NCBI RefSeq assembly: GCF_000878135.1 | Contig: NZ_JXQZ01000027.1 | Location: forward strand, 37,494-101,493 | Direction: 5' to 3' | DNA length: 64,000 nucleotides | Source of the DNA: Frigoribacterium sp. MEB024 | GTDB taxonomy: Bacteria > Actinomycetota > Actinomycetes > Actinomycetales > Microbacteriaceae | Shown here: in pieces, positions 15,248-23,441 of the stretch | Position numbering within the stretch: the stretch's first letter is position 1 | Layout: the number at the start of each line of letters is the position of its first letter | Position numbers and translations under genes: made by a program | The notes under the pieces: model-generated | Databases searched by the model: none | What the model saw: only the letters and a program-made list of their open reading frames with translations | Told to the model about the DNA's origin: nothing

Positions 15248-16243
15248 TCACGGGAGGGTGACGACCGCCTTGCCGCGGATGCGGACCTTCCCGAGGCCGT
15301 CGAGCGCGGTCGCCGTCTCGGCGAACGGGTGGGTCGCGCCGACGACCGGGCGGACGGCCCCGGCGTCGACGAGGGCCGCGATCTCGCGGAGCTGGGCGCC
15401 GTCGGCGTGCATCCAGAGGAACTCGTAGCGGACGCCGAGCGTCCTCGCCCGGGCTCGGACCCCGCGGCTGAGGGCCGCGACGGCGAGGCGGACGACCGGG
15501 TTCAGCCCTGCGGCCTTCGCGAAGGAGGGGGTGGGCGGGCCCTGGATGCCGACGGCGATGCCGCCGGGGCGGAGCACACGCAGCGACTTGGCCAGGTTCT
15601 CGGCGCCCAGGCTGTCGAGGACGAAGTCGTAGCCGGACAGCTCTTGTTCGAAGTCCTGGGTGCGGTGGTCGACGACGACGTCGGCGCCCAGCTCGCGCAC
15701 GAACTCGGCGTTCGACGCGGAGGCGGTGGTCGCGACGTACGCGCCGAGGTGCTTCGCGAGCTGGATCGCGATCGAACCGACCCCGCCGGCACCCGCGTGG
15801 ATCAGCACCTTCTGGCCGGGCTGCACGTCGCCGCGTTCGACGAGGGCCTGCCAGGCGGTGAGGGCCACGAGGGGGAGCGATGCGGCCTCGACGGCGCTGA
15901 TCGAGGTCGGGGCGAGGGCGACGTCGGCCTCGTCGACGGCGATGCGCTCGGCGAACGTGCCGATCCGGTGGTCGCGGGGGCGGGCGAAGACCTCGTCGCC
16001 GGGCTTGAGGTTGCGGACCGAGCCGCCGACCTCGATGACCGTCCCGGCGACGTCGTGGCCGAGGACGAGGGGCGTCCGGTACGGGAGGATCAGCTTGAAC
16101 TCGCCCTCGCGGATCTTCGCGTCGAGGTGGTTCAGACCGGCGGCGGCGACCGCGATCAGGACGTCGTGGTCACCGACGGTGGGCTCGGGCACGTCGACTT
16201 CGTGCAGGGGCTTCTCGTAGGCGTCGAACGCGAAGGCTCGCAT
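15248..16243 (-). CDS. NADP-dependent quinone-oxidoreductase-like protein
   Basis: A 331-residue zinc-free medium-chain reductase. ATG 16243 has AGGAGCACC upstream; the open frame runs further but without family similarity. The GroES-like domain starts MRAFAFDAYEKPLHEVDVPE. The nucleotide site is IHAGAGGVGSIAIQLAKHLG near 150. Lack of zinc ligands and the VLGHDVAGTVIEVG loop fit the QOR/ARP family that reduces quinones or 2-alkenals. The gene is convergent with tetR 14588 and carries a perfect 14-bp palindrome in its promoter region that resembles the tetR operator. Confidence 0.9.
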   Translation of the reverse strand: MRAFAFDAYEKPLHEVDVPEPTVGDHDVLIAVAAAGLNHLDAKIREGEFKLILPYRTPLVLGHDVAGTVIEVGGSVRNLKPGDEVFARPRDHRIGTFAERIAVDEADVALAPTSISAVEAASLPLVALTAWQALVERGDVQPGQKVLIHAGAGGVGSIAIQLAKHLGAYVATTASASNAEFVRELGADVVVDHRTQDFEQELSGYDFVLDSLGAENLAKSLRVLRPGGIAVGIQGPPTPSFAKAAGLNPVVRLAVAALSRGVRARARTLGVRYEFLWMHADGAQLREIAALVDAGAVRPVVGATHPFAETATALDGLGKVRIRGKAVVTLP

Positions 16244-16334
16244 GGGGTGCTCCTGGGGGGCTGGGGCTGCGGGTGGTGGGCTCGCCGGCGCGGCCCGTGA
16301 CGTCCTCGGTCCGAGGGGTCGCGGCTCGAGCATC

Positions 16335-16363
16335 CGAGTGTGCTCAATTCTGAGTGCACTCAG
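16335..16363. promoter_or_regulatory. Tandem operator-like palindromes upstream of the reductase gene
   Basis: CTGAGTGCACTCAG (16350-16363) is a perfect 14-bp palindrome. A second, looser copy CCGAGTGTGCTCAA lies at 16335-16348, 15 bp away centre to centre. The pair is 92-120 bp upstream of ATG 16243, in an AT-richer patch. Similarity to 14502-14515 points to the TetR protein encoded at 14588. Confidence 0.65.
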
Positions 16364-16508
16364 CAAAGTTGTCAAGCGCGGACCTCGACGGTGACCGACC
16401 CGTCGCCGACCGTCGGCGCGCCTCCTCGGCTCCGCCGTCCCCAGCCCATGGGGCCGTCCCCAGGCCGAGGCGTCGGGCCCAGCCCGCGGGGTGCCCCGGC
16501 CGGGGTGC

Positions 16509-17093
16509 TCAGTCCTTGGGGTGGAGGCTCTCGTCGGCGGCGGACGTCGTCCACGAGGTGAAGTGCACGGTGAGGTCGGCGCGCGAGGGGGCGCAGCAGA
16601 AGGGCCCGGCGCTCGCCGCGGCGTCGGGAGCGAGCGGGGCGACCCGGACCAGACGCCACGGCTCGGCGTCGACGCGGGCCCGCACGGTGAGGGCGTCTCC
16701 CGAGCGGCTGGCGCGGATCGTCACGGTGCGACCGGTCCACTCGACCGGGGAGAGCGACCAGTCGGACTCGCCCCGCGTCACGACGGCACCGAGGCTCTGC
16801 TCGCCGTCGCTGAGTTCGACCCCGGCCTTGACCCAGGTCTCGGGGTCGACCGAGACGAAGATGCCGGCCTGGTCGAACTGGGCCGTGAAGTCGAGCACGA
16901 ACGACACCTCCATCGCGGTGCCCTGCTCGAACGGCGCGACCAGGGCGTGCTCGGTGTCGTGCACGAACCCGTACGACGTGAGGCGCCAGGCGTCGCTGCC
17001 CTCGGCCGCCGTGACGCGCAGGCCGTCGTCGGCGACGTCGACCGCGGTCGGCTCGGTGGTCCAGGTGCCGGTGGCCCAGGCGATGTCGGTCAT
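16509..17093 (-). CDS. DUF1349 family protein
   Basis: A 194-residue cytosolic protein with the concanavalin-like DUF1349 pattern: ATGTWTTEP at the start, FVLDFTAQFDQAGIFVSVDP, WVKAGVELSDGEQSLGAVVT and PFCCAPSRADLTVHF near the end. The family forms a beta sandwich related to carbohydrate-binding lectin-like domains, and its biochemical role is unproven. It is upstream of the reductase gene on the same strand but 265 bp away, so probably a separate unit. It lies 9 bp before the end of a small membrane gene's promoter region. Confidence 0.88.
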   Translation of the reverse strand: MTDIAWATGTWTTEPTAVDVADDGLRVTAAEGSDAWRLTSYGFVHDTEHALVAPFEQGTAMEVSFVLDFTAQFDQAGIFVSVDPETWVKAGVELSDGEQSLGAVVTRGESDWSLSPVEWTGRTVTIRASRSGDALTVRARVDAEPWRLVRVAPLAPDAAASAGPFCCAPSRADLTVHFTSWTTSAADESLHPKD

Positions 17094-17140
17094 GGCGTCC
17101 TCGTGCTCGATGGTCGTCGGGGGTGGCGTCAGTGCCGGCG

Positions 17141-17365
17141 TCAGCGCTCGTGCGTCGGGGCGTCGCCGGCCTCGAGGGCGGCGTGCTGCCTCTCGACGCG
17201 CCGGGTCACGGCCATGGCCCGCAGCCCGACCACGATCGAGGCCGAACCACTGATGATCATCAGCACGCCCACGAGGTCACTGCCACCCCTCGTCAGCAGC
17301 GCGCCGCACACCACCACTCCGGCGGAGAGGATGAGCTGCAGGGTCGTCCACGTCGTCGTCGTCAT
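17141..17365 (-). CDS. Small two-helix membrane protein
   Basis: This 74-residue protein has two hydrophobic helices (about 6-24 and 31-50) and a charged C-terminal tail (VTRRVERQHAALEAGDAPTH). I do not recognise a family; it resembles YoaI/DUF-type small inner-membrane proteins only in size. It begins at ATG 17365 and ends 48 bp before the DUF1349 start on the same strand, so the two may be co-transcribed. Codon use fits the host, which supports it being a true gene. Confidence 0.65.
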   Translation of the reverse strand: MTTTTWTTLQLILSAGVVVCGALLTRGGSDLVGVLMIISGSASIVVGLRAMAVTRRVERQHAALEAGDAPTHER

Positions 17366-17432
17366 CCCTCGACCCTACGAGCGTTCGGCCACGAACGGCT
17401 CGCCCGCGCGGCGGAGCGACCCGACGACCCGG

Positions 17433-17469
17433 GGAGGCGCGGTGCCATGTCGAATCGCACCGCGCCTCC
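17433..17469. terminator. 13-bp hairpin of the AGGAGGCGCGG family
   Basis: GGAGGCGCGGTGC (17433-17445) pairs with GCACCGCGCCTCC (17457-17469) over an 11-nt loop. It lies upstream of both neighbouring minus-strand genes, between 17365 and the cupin gene end at 17560, and would stop read-through from the cupin operon. Confidence 0.75.
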
Positions 17470-17489
17470 TCGGTGGGGTGCGGTGCTCA

Positions 17490-17551
17490 GACCCCAGGAA
17501 ATTGCCGAGACCCCTGCTCGCGAGTGGGGGTCTCGGCGACTTCCTGGGGTC
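17490..17551. repeat. Long palindrome, family A copy 3
   Basis: 25-bp arms (17490-17514 and 17527-17551) identical to copies 1 and 2 except two changed bases in the left arm (GAAATTGCC for GAAGTCGCC). The loop again contains CTCGCGAG. It ends 9 bp before the stop of the cupin gene and probably terminates that operon. Confidence 0.88.
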
Positions 17552-17559
17552 TCGGCGCC

Positions 17560-17970
17560 TCAGCCGGCGTCCGAGCCGGCGTAGTCGGCGTCGGTGATGC
17601 GCTCGAGCCAGGTCGTGGTGGTGGCCGGATCGTCGGCTGCCTCGAGGACGGCGATGTGCTCCATGAAGCTGCCCTCGGCGGCGGCGTGGAAGTGCTCCTC
17701 GCCCGGCGCCACGAAGATCGTCTGCCCGGGGTGGACGTCGACGACCTTCCCGTCACGGGTGCCGAACCGGGCGACGCCCTCGGTGACGTACAGGAACTGG
17801 CCTCGCGCGTGGTGGTGCCAGGCGGTCCGCGCGCCGGGCGCGAAGCGGACCTTCGCGACCGTCGTGCGCTGGTCGTCGGTCTGCGGGGTGACGATGGGGT
17901 CGAGCCACACCTGGCCCGGGAACTGCTCGTCGGGGTTGAGGGTCGTGGGTTGCGGGGGCAGGATCTTCAC
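17560..17970 (-). CDS. Cupin-domain protein
   Basis: A 136-residue single-domain cupin from GTG 17970, behind GAGGAACCC. The metal-binding motif 1 is TAWHHHARGQFLYVTEG, and motif 2 is HPGQTIFVAPGEEHFHAA. Proteins of this size with this motif commonly accompany carboxymuconolactone decarboxylases and may bind or detoxify a small hydroxylated or peroxidic compound. Its start is 7 bp after the stop of the upstream CMD gene, so the two are translationally close. The family A palindrome follows. Confidence 0.9.
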   Translation of the reverse strand: MKILPPQPTTLNPDEQFPGQVWLDPIVTPQTDDQRTTVAKVRFAPGARTAWHHHARGQFLYVTEGVARFGTRDGKVVDVHPGQTIFVAPGEEHFHAAAEGSFMEHIAVLEAADDPATTTTWLERITDADYAGSDAG

Positions 17971-17977
17971 GGGTTCC

Positions 17978-18364
<387 letters not shown>

Positions 18365-18560
18365 GGCTGAGCTCCTGGTGATGGGTGTCGGGGCCGGGAC
18401 GTCCGGTGCCGGACGCCGACTCCGGGAGGCGGCGGGGTGCCTGCCGGTCCGGGCCGGGTCGCTCTCGACGCTAGGCCGGCGCGGACGGGGCAGGGAGGCC
18501 CCGCCAGGGTCACCCTGCCCCGACACGCCCCGCCCCGCCCCGGCGGGAGCCGGGCGCCGA

Positions 18561-18628
18561 CGTCGCACCGCCGACTGGACGTCGCACCGCGCACGTGGGC
18601 GGTGCGACGTTCAGTGGGCGGTGCGACG
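18561..18628. repeat. Long palindrome, family C copy 1
   Basis: Thirty-base arms (18561-18590 and 18599-18628) each contain two copies of CGTCGCACCG(C). The arms match with two mismatches around an 8-nt loop GCACGTGG. It lies between divergent CMD and SDR genes. A second copy is at 62441. Confidence 0.85.
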
Positions 18629-18770
18629 CAGGGCAGCGACGCGGGGCAGCGACGCGAGGGGGGTACTGCTGGTACCGGGGGCGGCGGGACCTGACCGGCA
18701 CCGCGCCTCCTTGGTTGTCTGGGGGGAGCGGCGCGTCGGCGACCGCGACGCACGAGAGAGAAGAGACCAC

Positions 18771-19601
18771 ATGTCGACCTGGTTGATCACCGGCTGCTCC
18801 ACGGGGTTGGGGCGAGCCTTCGCCGAGGAGGCGCTGGCCCGCGGACACGACGTCGTCGTCACCGCGCGCGACGCCTCGGCCGTGCAGGACATCGCCGACG
18901 CCCACCCCGACCACGCCGTGGCCACCGCCCTCGACGTCACCGACCCCGACCAGGTGACCGCGGCCGTCCGCCTCGCCACCGAGCGGTTCGGCGGCGTCGA
19001 CGTCCTCGTCAACAACGCCGGCTACGGCTACCGCTCCGCCGTCGAGGAGGGCGACGACGCCGACGTGGCGCGCCTGTTCGACACGCACTTCCACGGCAGC
19101 GTCCGCACCGTCAAGGCCGTCCTGCCCGGCATGCGCGCCCGCCGCAGCGGCACGATCGTCAACCTGTCGTCGATCGGTGCCCGCCGCACCGGCCCGGGCT
19201 CGGGCTACTACGGCGCCGTCAAGGCCGCGATCGAGCAGATGACCATGGCCCTGCGCACCGAGCTCGCCCCGCTCGGCATCACGGCGACGGTCGTCGAGCC
19301 GGGCTCGTTCCGCACCGACTTCTCGGGCCGCTCGCTCACGCAGTCCGCCACGCCGATCGCCGACTACGCCGAGACGGCCGGCAAGCGCCGCATCGAGGCC
19401 GACACCTCGGACGGCAGGCAGCCGGGCGACCCCGCGGCGGGCGCGCGGCTGCTCGTCGACGCGGTCGAGTCGGGCGAGGCGCCGTACCTGCTGCTGCTCG
19501 GCTCGGACGCCGTCGAGATCGTCACGGGCGCACTCGACGACCTCCGCGCCGACGTCGACGCGTGGGCCGACCGCAGCCGCGCCACCGACTTCGACGCCTG
19601 A
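18771..19601 (+). CDS. Short-chain dehydrogenase/reductase
   Basis: A 276-residue SDR from ATG 18771, behind GAGAGAAGAGACC. The NAD(P) motif TGCSTGLG is at residues 7-14. DVLVNNAGYGYRSA is the second signature, and the active site has Ser in NLSSIG and YGAVK. The TGCSTGLG variant is common in SDRs acting on steroids/retinoids and in many actinobacterial oxidoreductases. It is divergent from the CMD/cupin operon across the family C palindrome. A hairpin of the AGGAGGCGCGG family follows at 19615. Confidence 0.9.
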   Translation: MSTWLITGCSTGLGRAFAEEALARGHDVVVTARDASAVQDIADAHPDHAVATALDVTDPDQVTAAVRLATERFGGVDVLVNNAGYGYRSAVEEGDDADVARLFDTHFHGSVRTVKAVLPGMRARRSGTIVNLSSIGARRTGPGSGYYGAVKAAIEQMTMALRTELAPLGITATVVEPGSFRTDFSGRSLTQSATPIADYAETAGKRRIEADTSDGRQPGDPAAGARLLVDAVESGEAPYLLLLGSDAVEIVTGALDDLRADVDAWADRSRATDFDA

Positions 19602-19614
19602 GCCGGACGCCTCA

Positions 19615-19663
19615 CCTGCAGGAGGTGCGGTGTCGGTTCAGACGACCCCGCGCCTCCTGCAGG
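19615..19663. terminator. Hairpin terminator of the AGGAGGCGCGG family
   Basis: CCTGCAGGAGGTGCGG (19615-19630) pairs with CCGCGCCTCCTGCAGG (19648-19663) with one mismatch. It begins 14 bp after the SDR stop codon. Confidence 0.8.
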
Positions 19664-19833
19664 CCGTCACCTCCGGAGTGCCCGCGACCCCCCGCGGCCA
19701 CCCCGGCCCGACCGGTGACGCCCCTGCCACGACGACCCGACGGCGCCTCGTCGCCCGGGCTGGCCCACGCCGGTGACGTCGGCTGCCGGCGACGCGGTGA
19801 CGCGATCGGCTGACGCGTGGCTTCGAGGTCACG

Positions 19834-19852
19834 CTAGTCCAGTTGGTACTAG
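19834..19852. promoter_or_regulatory. CTAGT-N9-ACTAG dyad
   Basis: A 19-bp dyad in an AT-richer stretch directly after the PadR gene's stop codon (19856). It resembles a repressor site but no gene starts nearby on either strand. Role unassigned. Confidence 0.35.
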
Positions 19853-19855
19853 TCA

Positions 19856-20434
19856 TCAATGGACGGGACGAAAAAAGGGTGCCCCGCTCTCCGGGGCCCT
19901 GGGTGCACCGATCTCGCCGTCGCGCGAGTAGTCCTCGACCCAGGCCCGCTCGCTGCGCAACTGGTCGAGCAGGTGCCGGAACATCGCGACGGACTGCACC
20001 GGGAAGCGCGTCGCGTCGTCGTCGCTGGCGTCGAGATAGGCCTGGGCCGTCGCCATGCGCTCGTCGAGGGCCCGGACGCGCGTGGCGAAGATCGTCGCCC
20101 GCGTCTCCTCGTCGACCAGGTTCAGCAGCGCGAATCGGACGTAGAACTCCTCGTCGTCGCCGGCGCGGGAGAGTGGGAAGTCGGCGATCCGCCCGATCAG
20201 CAGGTCGCGCCCCGCGTCGGTCAGCGAGAACACCTGGCGGTTCGGCCGACCCGTGGTCTCCTCGGTGCGGCGGTCGAGCGCACCCCGGTCGTGCAGGCGC
20301 TTGAGCGTCGTGTAGACGGCGTTGTTGTTGACCACGCCGAGGCCCGGGCGCCGCACGTTCCGCTTGATGTCGTACCCGTGCTGCGGCCCGGCGAGCAAGT
20401 TGCTCAGGATGAGGATCTCGGTGACCATCCCCAC
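19856..20434 (-). CDS. PadR-family transcription regulator
   Basis: A 192-residue PadR-type repressor. The N-terminal winged helix reads EILILSNLLAGPQHGYDIKR, and the wing ends ETTGRPNRQVFSLTDAGRDL. A C-terminal helical domain (subfamily with VirR-like tail) follows. ATG 20434 (MGMVTE) or ATG 20428 (MVTE) could be the start; 20428 fits the family better. PadR proteins sense phenolic acids or drugs. No clear divergent partner is seen: the VOC gene upstream is on the same strand. A dyad sits just past its stop codon. Confidence 0.9.
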   Translation of the reverse strand: MGMVTEILILSNLLAGPQHGYDIKRNVRRPGLGVVNNNAVYTTLKRLHDRGALDRRTEETTGRPNRQVFSLTDAGRDLLIGRIADFPLSRAGDDEEFYVRFALLNLVDEETRATIFATRVRALDERMATAQAYLDASDDDATRFPVQSVAMFRHLLDQLRSERAWVEDYSRDGEIGAPRAPESGAPFFRPVH

Positions 20435-20482
20435 ATCATGGTGCGTGTCCGGCCCGTCGACGTCCCGACGACGTGACCGGAC

Positions 20483-20525
20483 GCAGGAGGCGCGGTGCCG
20501 GTTCGACCGACACCGCGCCTCCTGC
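20483..20525. terminator. Hairpin of the AGGAGGCGCGG family
   Basis: GCAGGAGGCGCGGTG (20483-20497) and CACCGCGCCTCCTGC (20511-20525) are perfect 15-bp complements, with further near-pairing inside. It begins 12 bp downstream of the VOC gene's end (20537) when read on the minus strand. Confidence 0.85.
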
Positions 20526-20536
20526 AGGCCCCGACG

Positions 20537-20893
20537 TCAGTCGGTCGGGGGCGTGTAGAACTGCAGGTCGTTGCCCTCGGTGTCCTTGAAGGGCAGGATG
20601 CGGCCCCACGGGTGCTCGCTGATCGTGCCCGTGACGTCGGCGCTGCGCGACTGCAGGTCGGCCAACGCGTCCTCGAGGGTGCCGTCGGGCTGGAATGTGA
20701 TGACCGCCCCGCCCTCGCTCGAGGCCGCGGCCTCTTCGCGACCGTTCAGGCCGATCATCAGGCCGTTCGCGTCGATCTCGGTCCAGTCGTCGCTCTCGCT
20801 CTTCACCGTGAGGCCGAGCGCGTCACGGTAGAACGCCGTCGCCCGCCCCATGTCGGTCACGGGCACCCACACTGTTGCCACTCCGCTTGCCAT
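20537..20893 (-). CDS. VOC-family (glyoxalase-like) protein
   Basis: A 118-residue single-domain vicinal-oxygen-chelate protein from ATG 20893. It shows [20 protein letters not shown], the usual first beta-alpha module, and [20 protein letters not shown], the second with the metal-ligand Glu/His positions partly retained. Such proteins act in dioxygenase, glyoxalase or antibiotic-binding roles. The gene is divergent from the alcohol dehydrogenase at 21221 and followed by a hairpin. Confidence 0.88.
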   Translation of the reverse strand: MASGVATVWVPVTDMGRATAFYRDALGLTVKSESDDWTEIDANGLMIGLNGREEAAASSEGGAVITFQPDGTLEDALADLQSRSADVTGTISEHPWGRILPFKDTEGNDLQFYTPPTD

Positions 20894-21220
20894 GTCGACT
20901 CCTTCGTCCGGCACCGGACCACCCGGTGCTGCGTCCGGTCCTTGCTACGCCGTCCACCGCGCGAGCCGTGTCGCGAGTCAGGGCACTTTCCCACCCGGAA
21001 GCGTGTCTCACGGGTGCCGTCGCCCTGCCGGGCCACCCGCAGGAGGCGCGGTGCCGGTCGGACGCGCACCGCGCCTCCTGCGGGCCGTCGCGTCGGGGGC
21101 CCTGCCAGGGCCTCCCACGATCGGCGCGGGGGCGTAGCGTCGAGGACGAGGAGCCCGTCGTCGAGCACCGCGTTCCGACCCGCCCCTCGTCCCCGTACCG
21201 AATCCACCCCCAGGAGACCC
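20894..21220. other. 327-bp divergent intergenic region
   Basis: No gene is seen between VOC and alcohol dehydrogenase starts. It holds a perfect 19-bp hairpin (21036-21084) and GC-rich sequence. A promoter for each flanking gene must be here, but I cannot place boxes with confidence. AGGAGACCC before ATG 21221 is the ribosome-binding site. Confidence 0.6.
21036..21084. repeat. Perfect 19-bp hairpin of the AGGAGGCGCGG family in a divergent promoter gap
   Basis: Arms 21036-21054 and 21066-21084 are exact complements around an 11-nt loop. Its first 21 bases after CCCG equal those of the 13663 hairpin. Here it lies upstream of two divergent genes, where a terminator is not expected. Confidence 0.85.
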
Positions 21221-22267
21221 ATGCGCACCGTCAACGCCTACGCGGCACCGTCCGCCACCGAGCCCCTCGTCAAGACGACCATCGAGCGCCGCGACGTCGG
21301 CCCGAAGGACGTCATGATCGACATCGCCTACGCCGGCATCTGCCACAGCGACATCCACACCGTCCGCGGCGAGTGGGGCGAGATCCAGTACCCGCAGGTC
21401 GTGGGTCACGAGATCGTCGGCACCGTCTCGGAGGTCGGCTCCGAGGTCACCAAGTACGAGGTCGGCGACCGCGTCGGCGTCGGCTGCATGGTCAACTCGT
21501 GCGGCGAGTGCGAGTACTGCAAGCGCGGCGACGAGCAGTACTGCGCCAAGGGCAACACCGGCACCTACACGAGCGTCGACCCGGCCGACGGCACGGTCAC
21601 CCAGGGCGGCTACTCGCAGGCCGTCGTCGTCACCGAGGACTTCGTGCTGCGCGTGCCCGAGTCGCTCGACTACGACAAGGTCGCACCGCTGCTCTGCGCC
21701 GGCATCACGCTGTACTCGCCGCTGCACCACTGGGGCGTCACCGAGGGCACCAAGGTCGCCATCGTCGGCATGGGCGGCCTCGGCCACATGGGCGTGAAGA
21801 TCGCCGCCGCACTCGGTGCCGACGTCACCGTGCTGTCGCAGACCACCTCGAAGAAGGAGGACTCGCTGCGTTTCGGCGCCAAGGCGCACTACGCGACCAG
21901 CGACGAGCAGACCTTCACCGACCTGGCCAACTCGTTCGACCTGATCATCAACACCGTCTCGGCGAAGGTCGACATGGGCGCGTACCTCGGCCTGCTCGCC
22001 GTCGACGGCACGCTCGTCAACGTCGGCGCCCCGTCCGAGCCGCTCGAGGTGCCCGCGTTCGCGCTGATCCCCGCGCGTCGCAGCTGGGCCGGTTCGGCCA
22101 TCGGCGGCATCCGCGAGACCCAGGAGATGCTCGACTTCTGCGCCGAGCACGGCATCGTGCCCGAGACCGAGCTGATCGACGCCGACCAGATCAACGAGGC
22201 CTACGACCGCGTCCTCAAGTCGGACGTGCGCTACCGCTTCGTGATCGACGCGGCGACCTTCGCCTGA
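21221..22267 (+). CDS. NAD(P)-dependent zinc alcohol dehydrogenase (YahK/cinnamyl type)
   Basis: A 348-residue medium-chain dehydrogenase. Catalytic zinc ligands include [11 protein letters not shown] (Cys41) and GHE. The structural zinc lobe has all four Cys ([15 protein letters not shown]). The NADP site is [15 protein letters not shown]. The HSDIH motif and overall layout match cinnamyl-alcohol/YahK-type broad aldehyde reductases that use NADPH. It is monocistronic, with a strong terminator at 22287, and divergent from the VOC gene. Confidence 0.93.
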   Translation: MRTVNAYAAPSATEPLVKTTIERRDVGPKDVMIDIAYAGICHSDIHTVRGEWGEIQYPQVVGHEIVGTVSEVGSEVTKYEVGDRVGVGCMVNSCGECEYCKRGDEQYCAKGNTGTYTSVDPADGTVTQGGYSQAVVVTEDFVLRVPESLDYDKVAPLLCAGITLYSPLHHWGVTEGTKVAIVGMGGLGHMGVKIAAALGADVTVLSQTTSKKEDSLRFGAKAHYATSDEQTFTDLANSFDLIINTVSAKVDMGAYLGLLAVDGTLVNVGAPSEPLEVPAFALIPARRSWAGSAIGGIRETQEMLDFCAEHGIVPETELIDADQINEAYDRVLKSDVRYRFVIDAATFA

Positions 22268-22286
22268 TCCGACCCCGTCCCGCCGG

Positions 22287-22315
22287 ACGCCCCCGCACCG
22301 TGTGTGCGGGGGCGT
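22287..22315 (+). terminator. Hairpin terminator
   Basis: ACGCCCCCGCAC (22287-22298) and GTGCGGGGGCGT (22304-22315) form a perfect 12-bp stem with a 5-nt loop, 19 bp after the dehydrogenase stop. Confidence 0.88.
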
Positions 22316-22400
22316 TCGTCGTCCCCGGGGGCCGCTCTTGCCGGGTTGCGGTTCGCCGGACCGCATCGCTCGACGCGCCATGCGTGACTTCCTTCGCCGA

Positions 22401-22462
22401 TGAACCCGCTTTCGAACGATGCACCCGGAAGCTTCTGGGTGCATCGTTCGAAACCGGGTGTC
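22401..22462. repeat. Long palindrome, family B copy 1
   Basis: Perfect 16-bp arms TTCGAACGATGCACCC (22411-22426) and complement (22437-22452) flank GAAGCTTC, itself a perfect palindrome. Outer bases ACCCG/CGGGT also pair. It lies between the convergent dehydrogenase and AraC genes. Other copies: 32823 and 34024. Confidence 0.88.
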
Positions 22463-22482
22463 TCGAGGCGGGCGTCGGCGGC

Positions 22483-23349
22483 TCAGCCCTTCCGCTGTGC
22501 CCGGTACGCCGTCGGCGAGACCCCGTGGACGGCCTTGAACTGGCGGGCGAAGTAGAAGGGGTCGACGTAGCCGACGCGCTCGGACACGAGGCCGACCGGC
22601 GAGTCGGTCGTGTCCAGCAGCTCGCGGGCCCGCGCCATGCGCAACTGGGTCTGGTACCGCAGCGGCGTGACGCCGGTCTCGCGGCGGAAACGGGTGGCGA
22701 AGTGCGAGGGGCTCAGCCGGGCCATCGCGGCGAGCTCGTCGACCGAGACGCGCTCGGTGACGTGCTGGCGCAGGTACTCCTGGGCCTGACCGACCGCGGA
22801 CACCCGTGGTGCCCCGGCCGTCCGCTCGGACGACACGAGCGCCATGAGGTGCCACGCGGCTCCCGAGGCGGCCAGGGCGCTGGCGAAGGTCTGGTCGCGC
22901 TCCATGGCCTGGACGACCTCCTCGACCAGGGCCACGATGCGGTAGACGTCCGACAGCTCGCGCACCGGGGCGCCGGCCCGGACCCCGGCGACGCGGAGGA
23001 ACTCGGCGAGGTCGTGCCCGGCCACGTGCAGCCACCAGAGGGTCCAGGGGGTGGCGTCGTCGGCACCGTAGGCGTGCGCGACGCCCGGAGGCACGATCAC
23101 GACCTGCCCCGACCGTACGGGGTGCCGCACCCCGGCGACCTCGCACCAGCCCGAGCCCCGGGTGCAGACCAGCACCACGCACTGGTCGACGCCGTCGGGC
23201 CGGGTCATGCCGTGCGCCCGGGCCCGGGGGAAGTAGCCCGCGTCGGTGACGACGAGGTGGGACGTGCCCGGCCGCGAGAGGGCGGCCCGCACCCGGGGTC
23301 GGGGCATGACGAGCAGGCGTTGACCGGGGAAGCCGTCCTCGAGGAGCAT
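22483..23349 (-). CDS. AraC-family transcription regulator
   Basis: A 288-residue AraC-type activator. The N-terminal cupin-like effector domain has GSGWCEVAGVRHPVRSGQVV and PPGVAHAYGAD. The C-terminal double helix-turn-helix has VDELAAMARLSPSHFATRFR and VGYVDPFYFARQFKAVHGVS. This layout is typical of sugar-responsive regulators such as RhaS/MsmR types. It faces the sugar-type operon starting at 23442 with 92 bp between starts, so it almost certainly controls that operon. No operator repeat was obvious in the gap. Confidence 0.92.
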   Translation of the reverse strand: MLLEDGFPGQRLLVMPRPRVRAALSRPGTSHLVVTDAGYFPRARAHGMTRPDGVDQCVVLVCTRGSGWCEVAGVRHPVRSGQVVIVPPGVAHAYGADDATPWTLWWLHVAGHDLAEFLRVAGVRAGAPVRELSDVYRIVALVEEVVQAMERDQTFASALAASGAAWHLMALVSSERTAGAPRVSAVGQAQEYLRQHVTERVSVDELAAMARLSPSHFATRFRRETGVTPLRYQTQLRMARARELLDTTDSPVGLVSERVGYVDPFYFARQFKAVHGVSPTAYRAQRKG

Positions 23350-23441
23350 GTGGACGAGTCTGGTCCGCCGCAGTGGTTTCGTCCAGGCAGTCGGCAGGAT
23401 CGGTCGTTCCGACGGGCTCGGGGCCTCCGTACGCTCGGACC

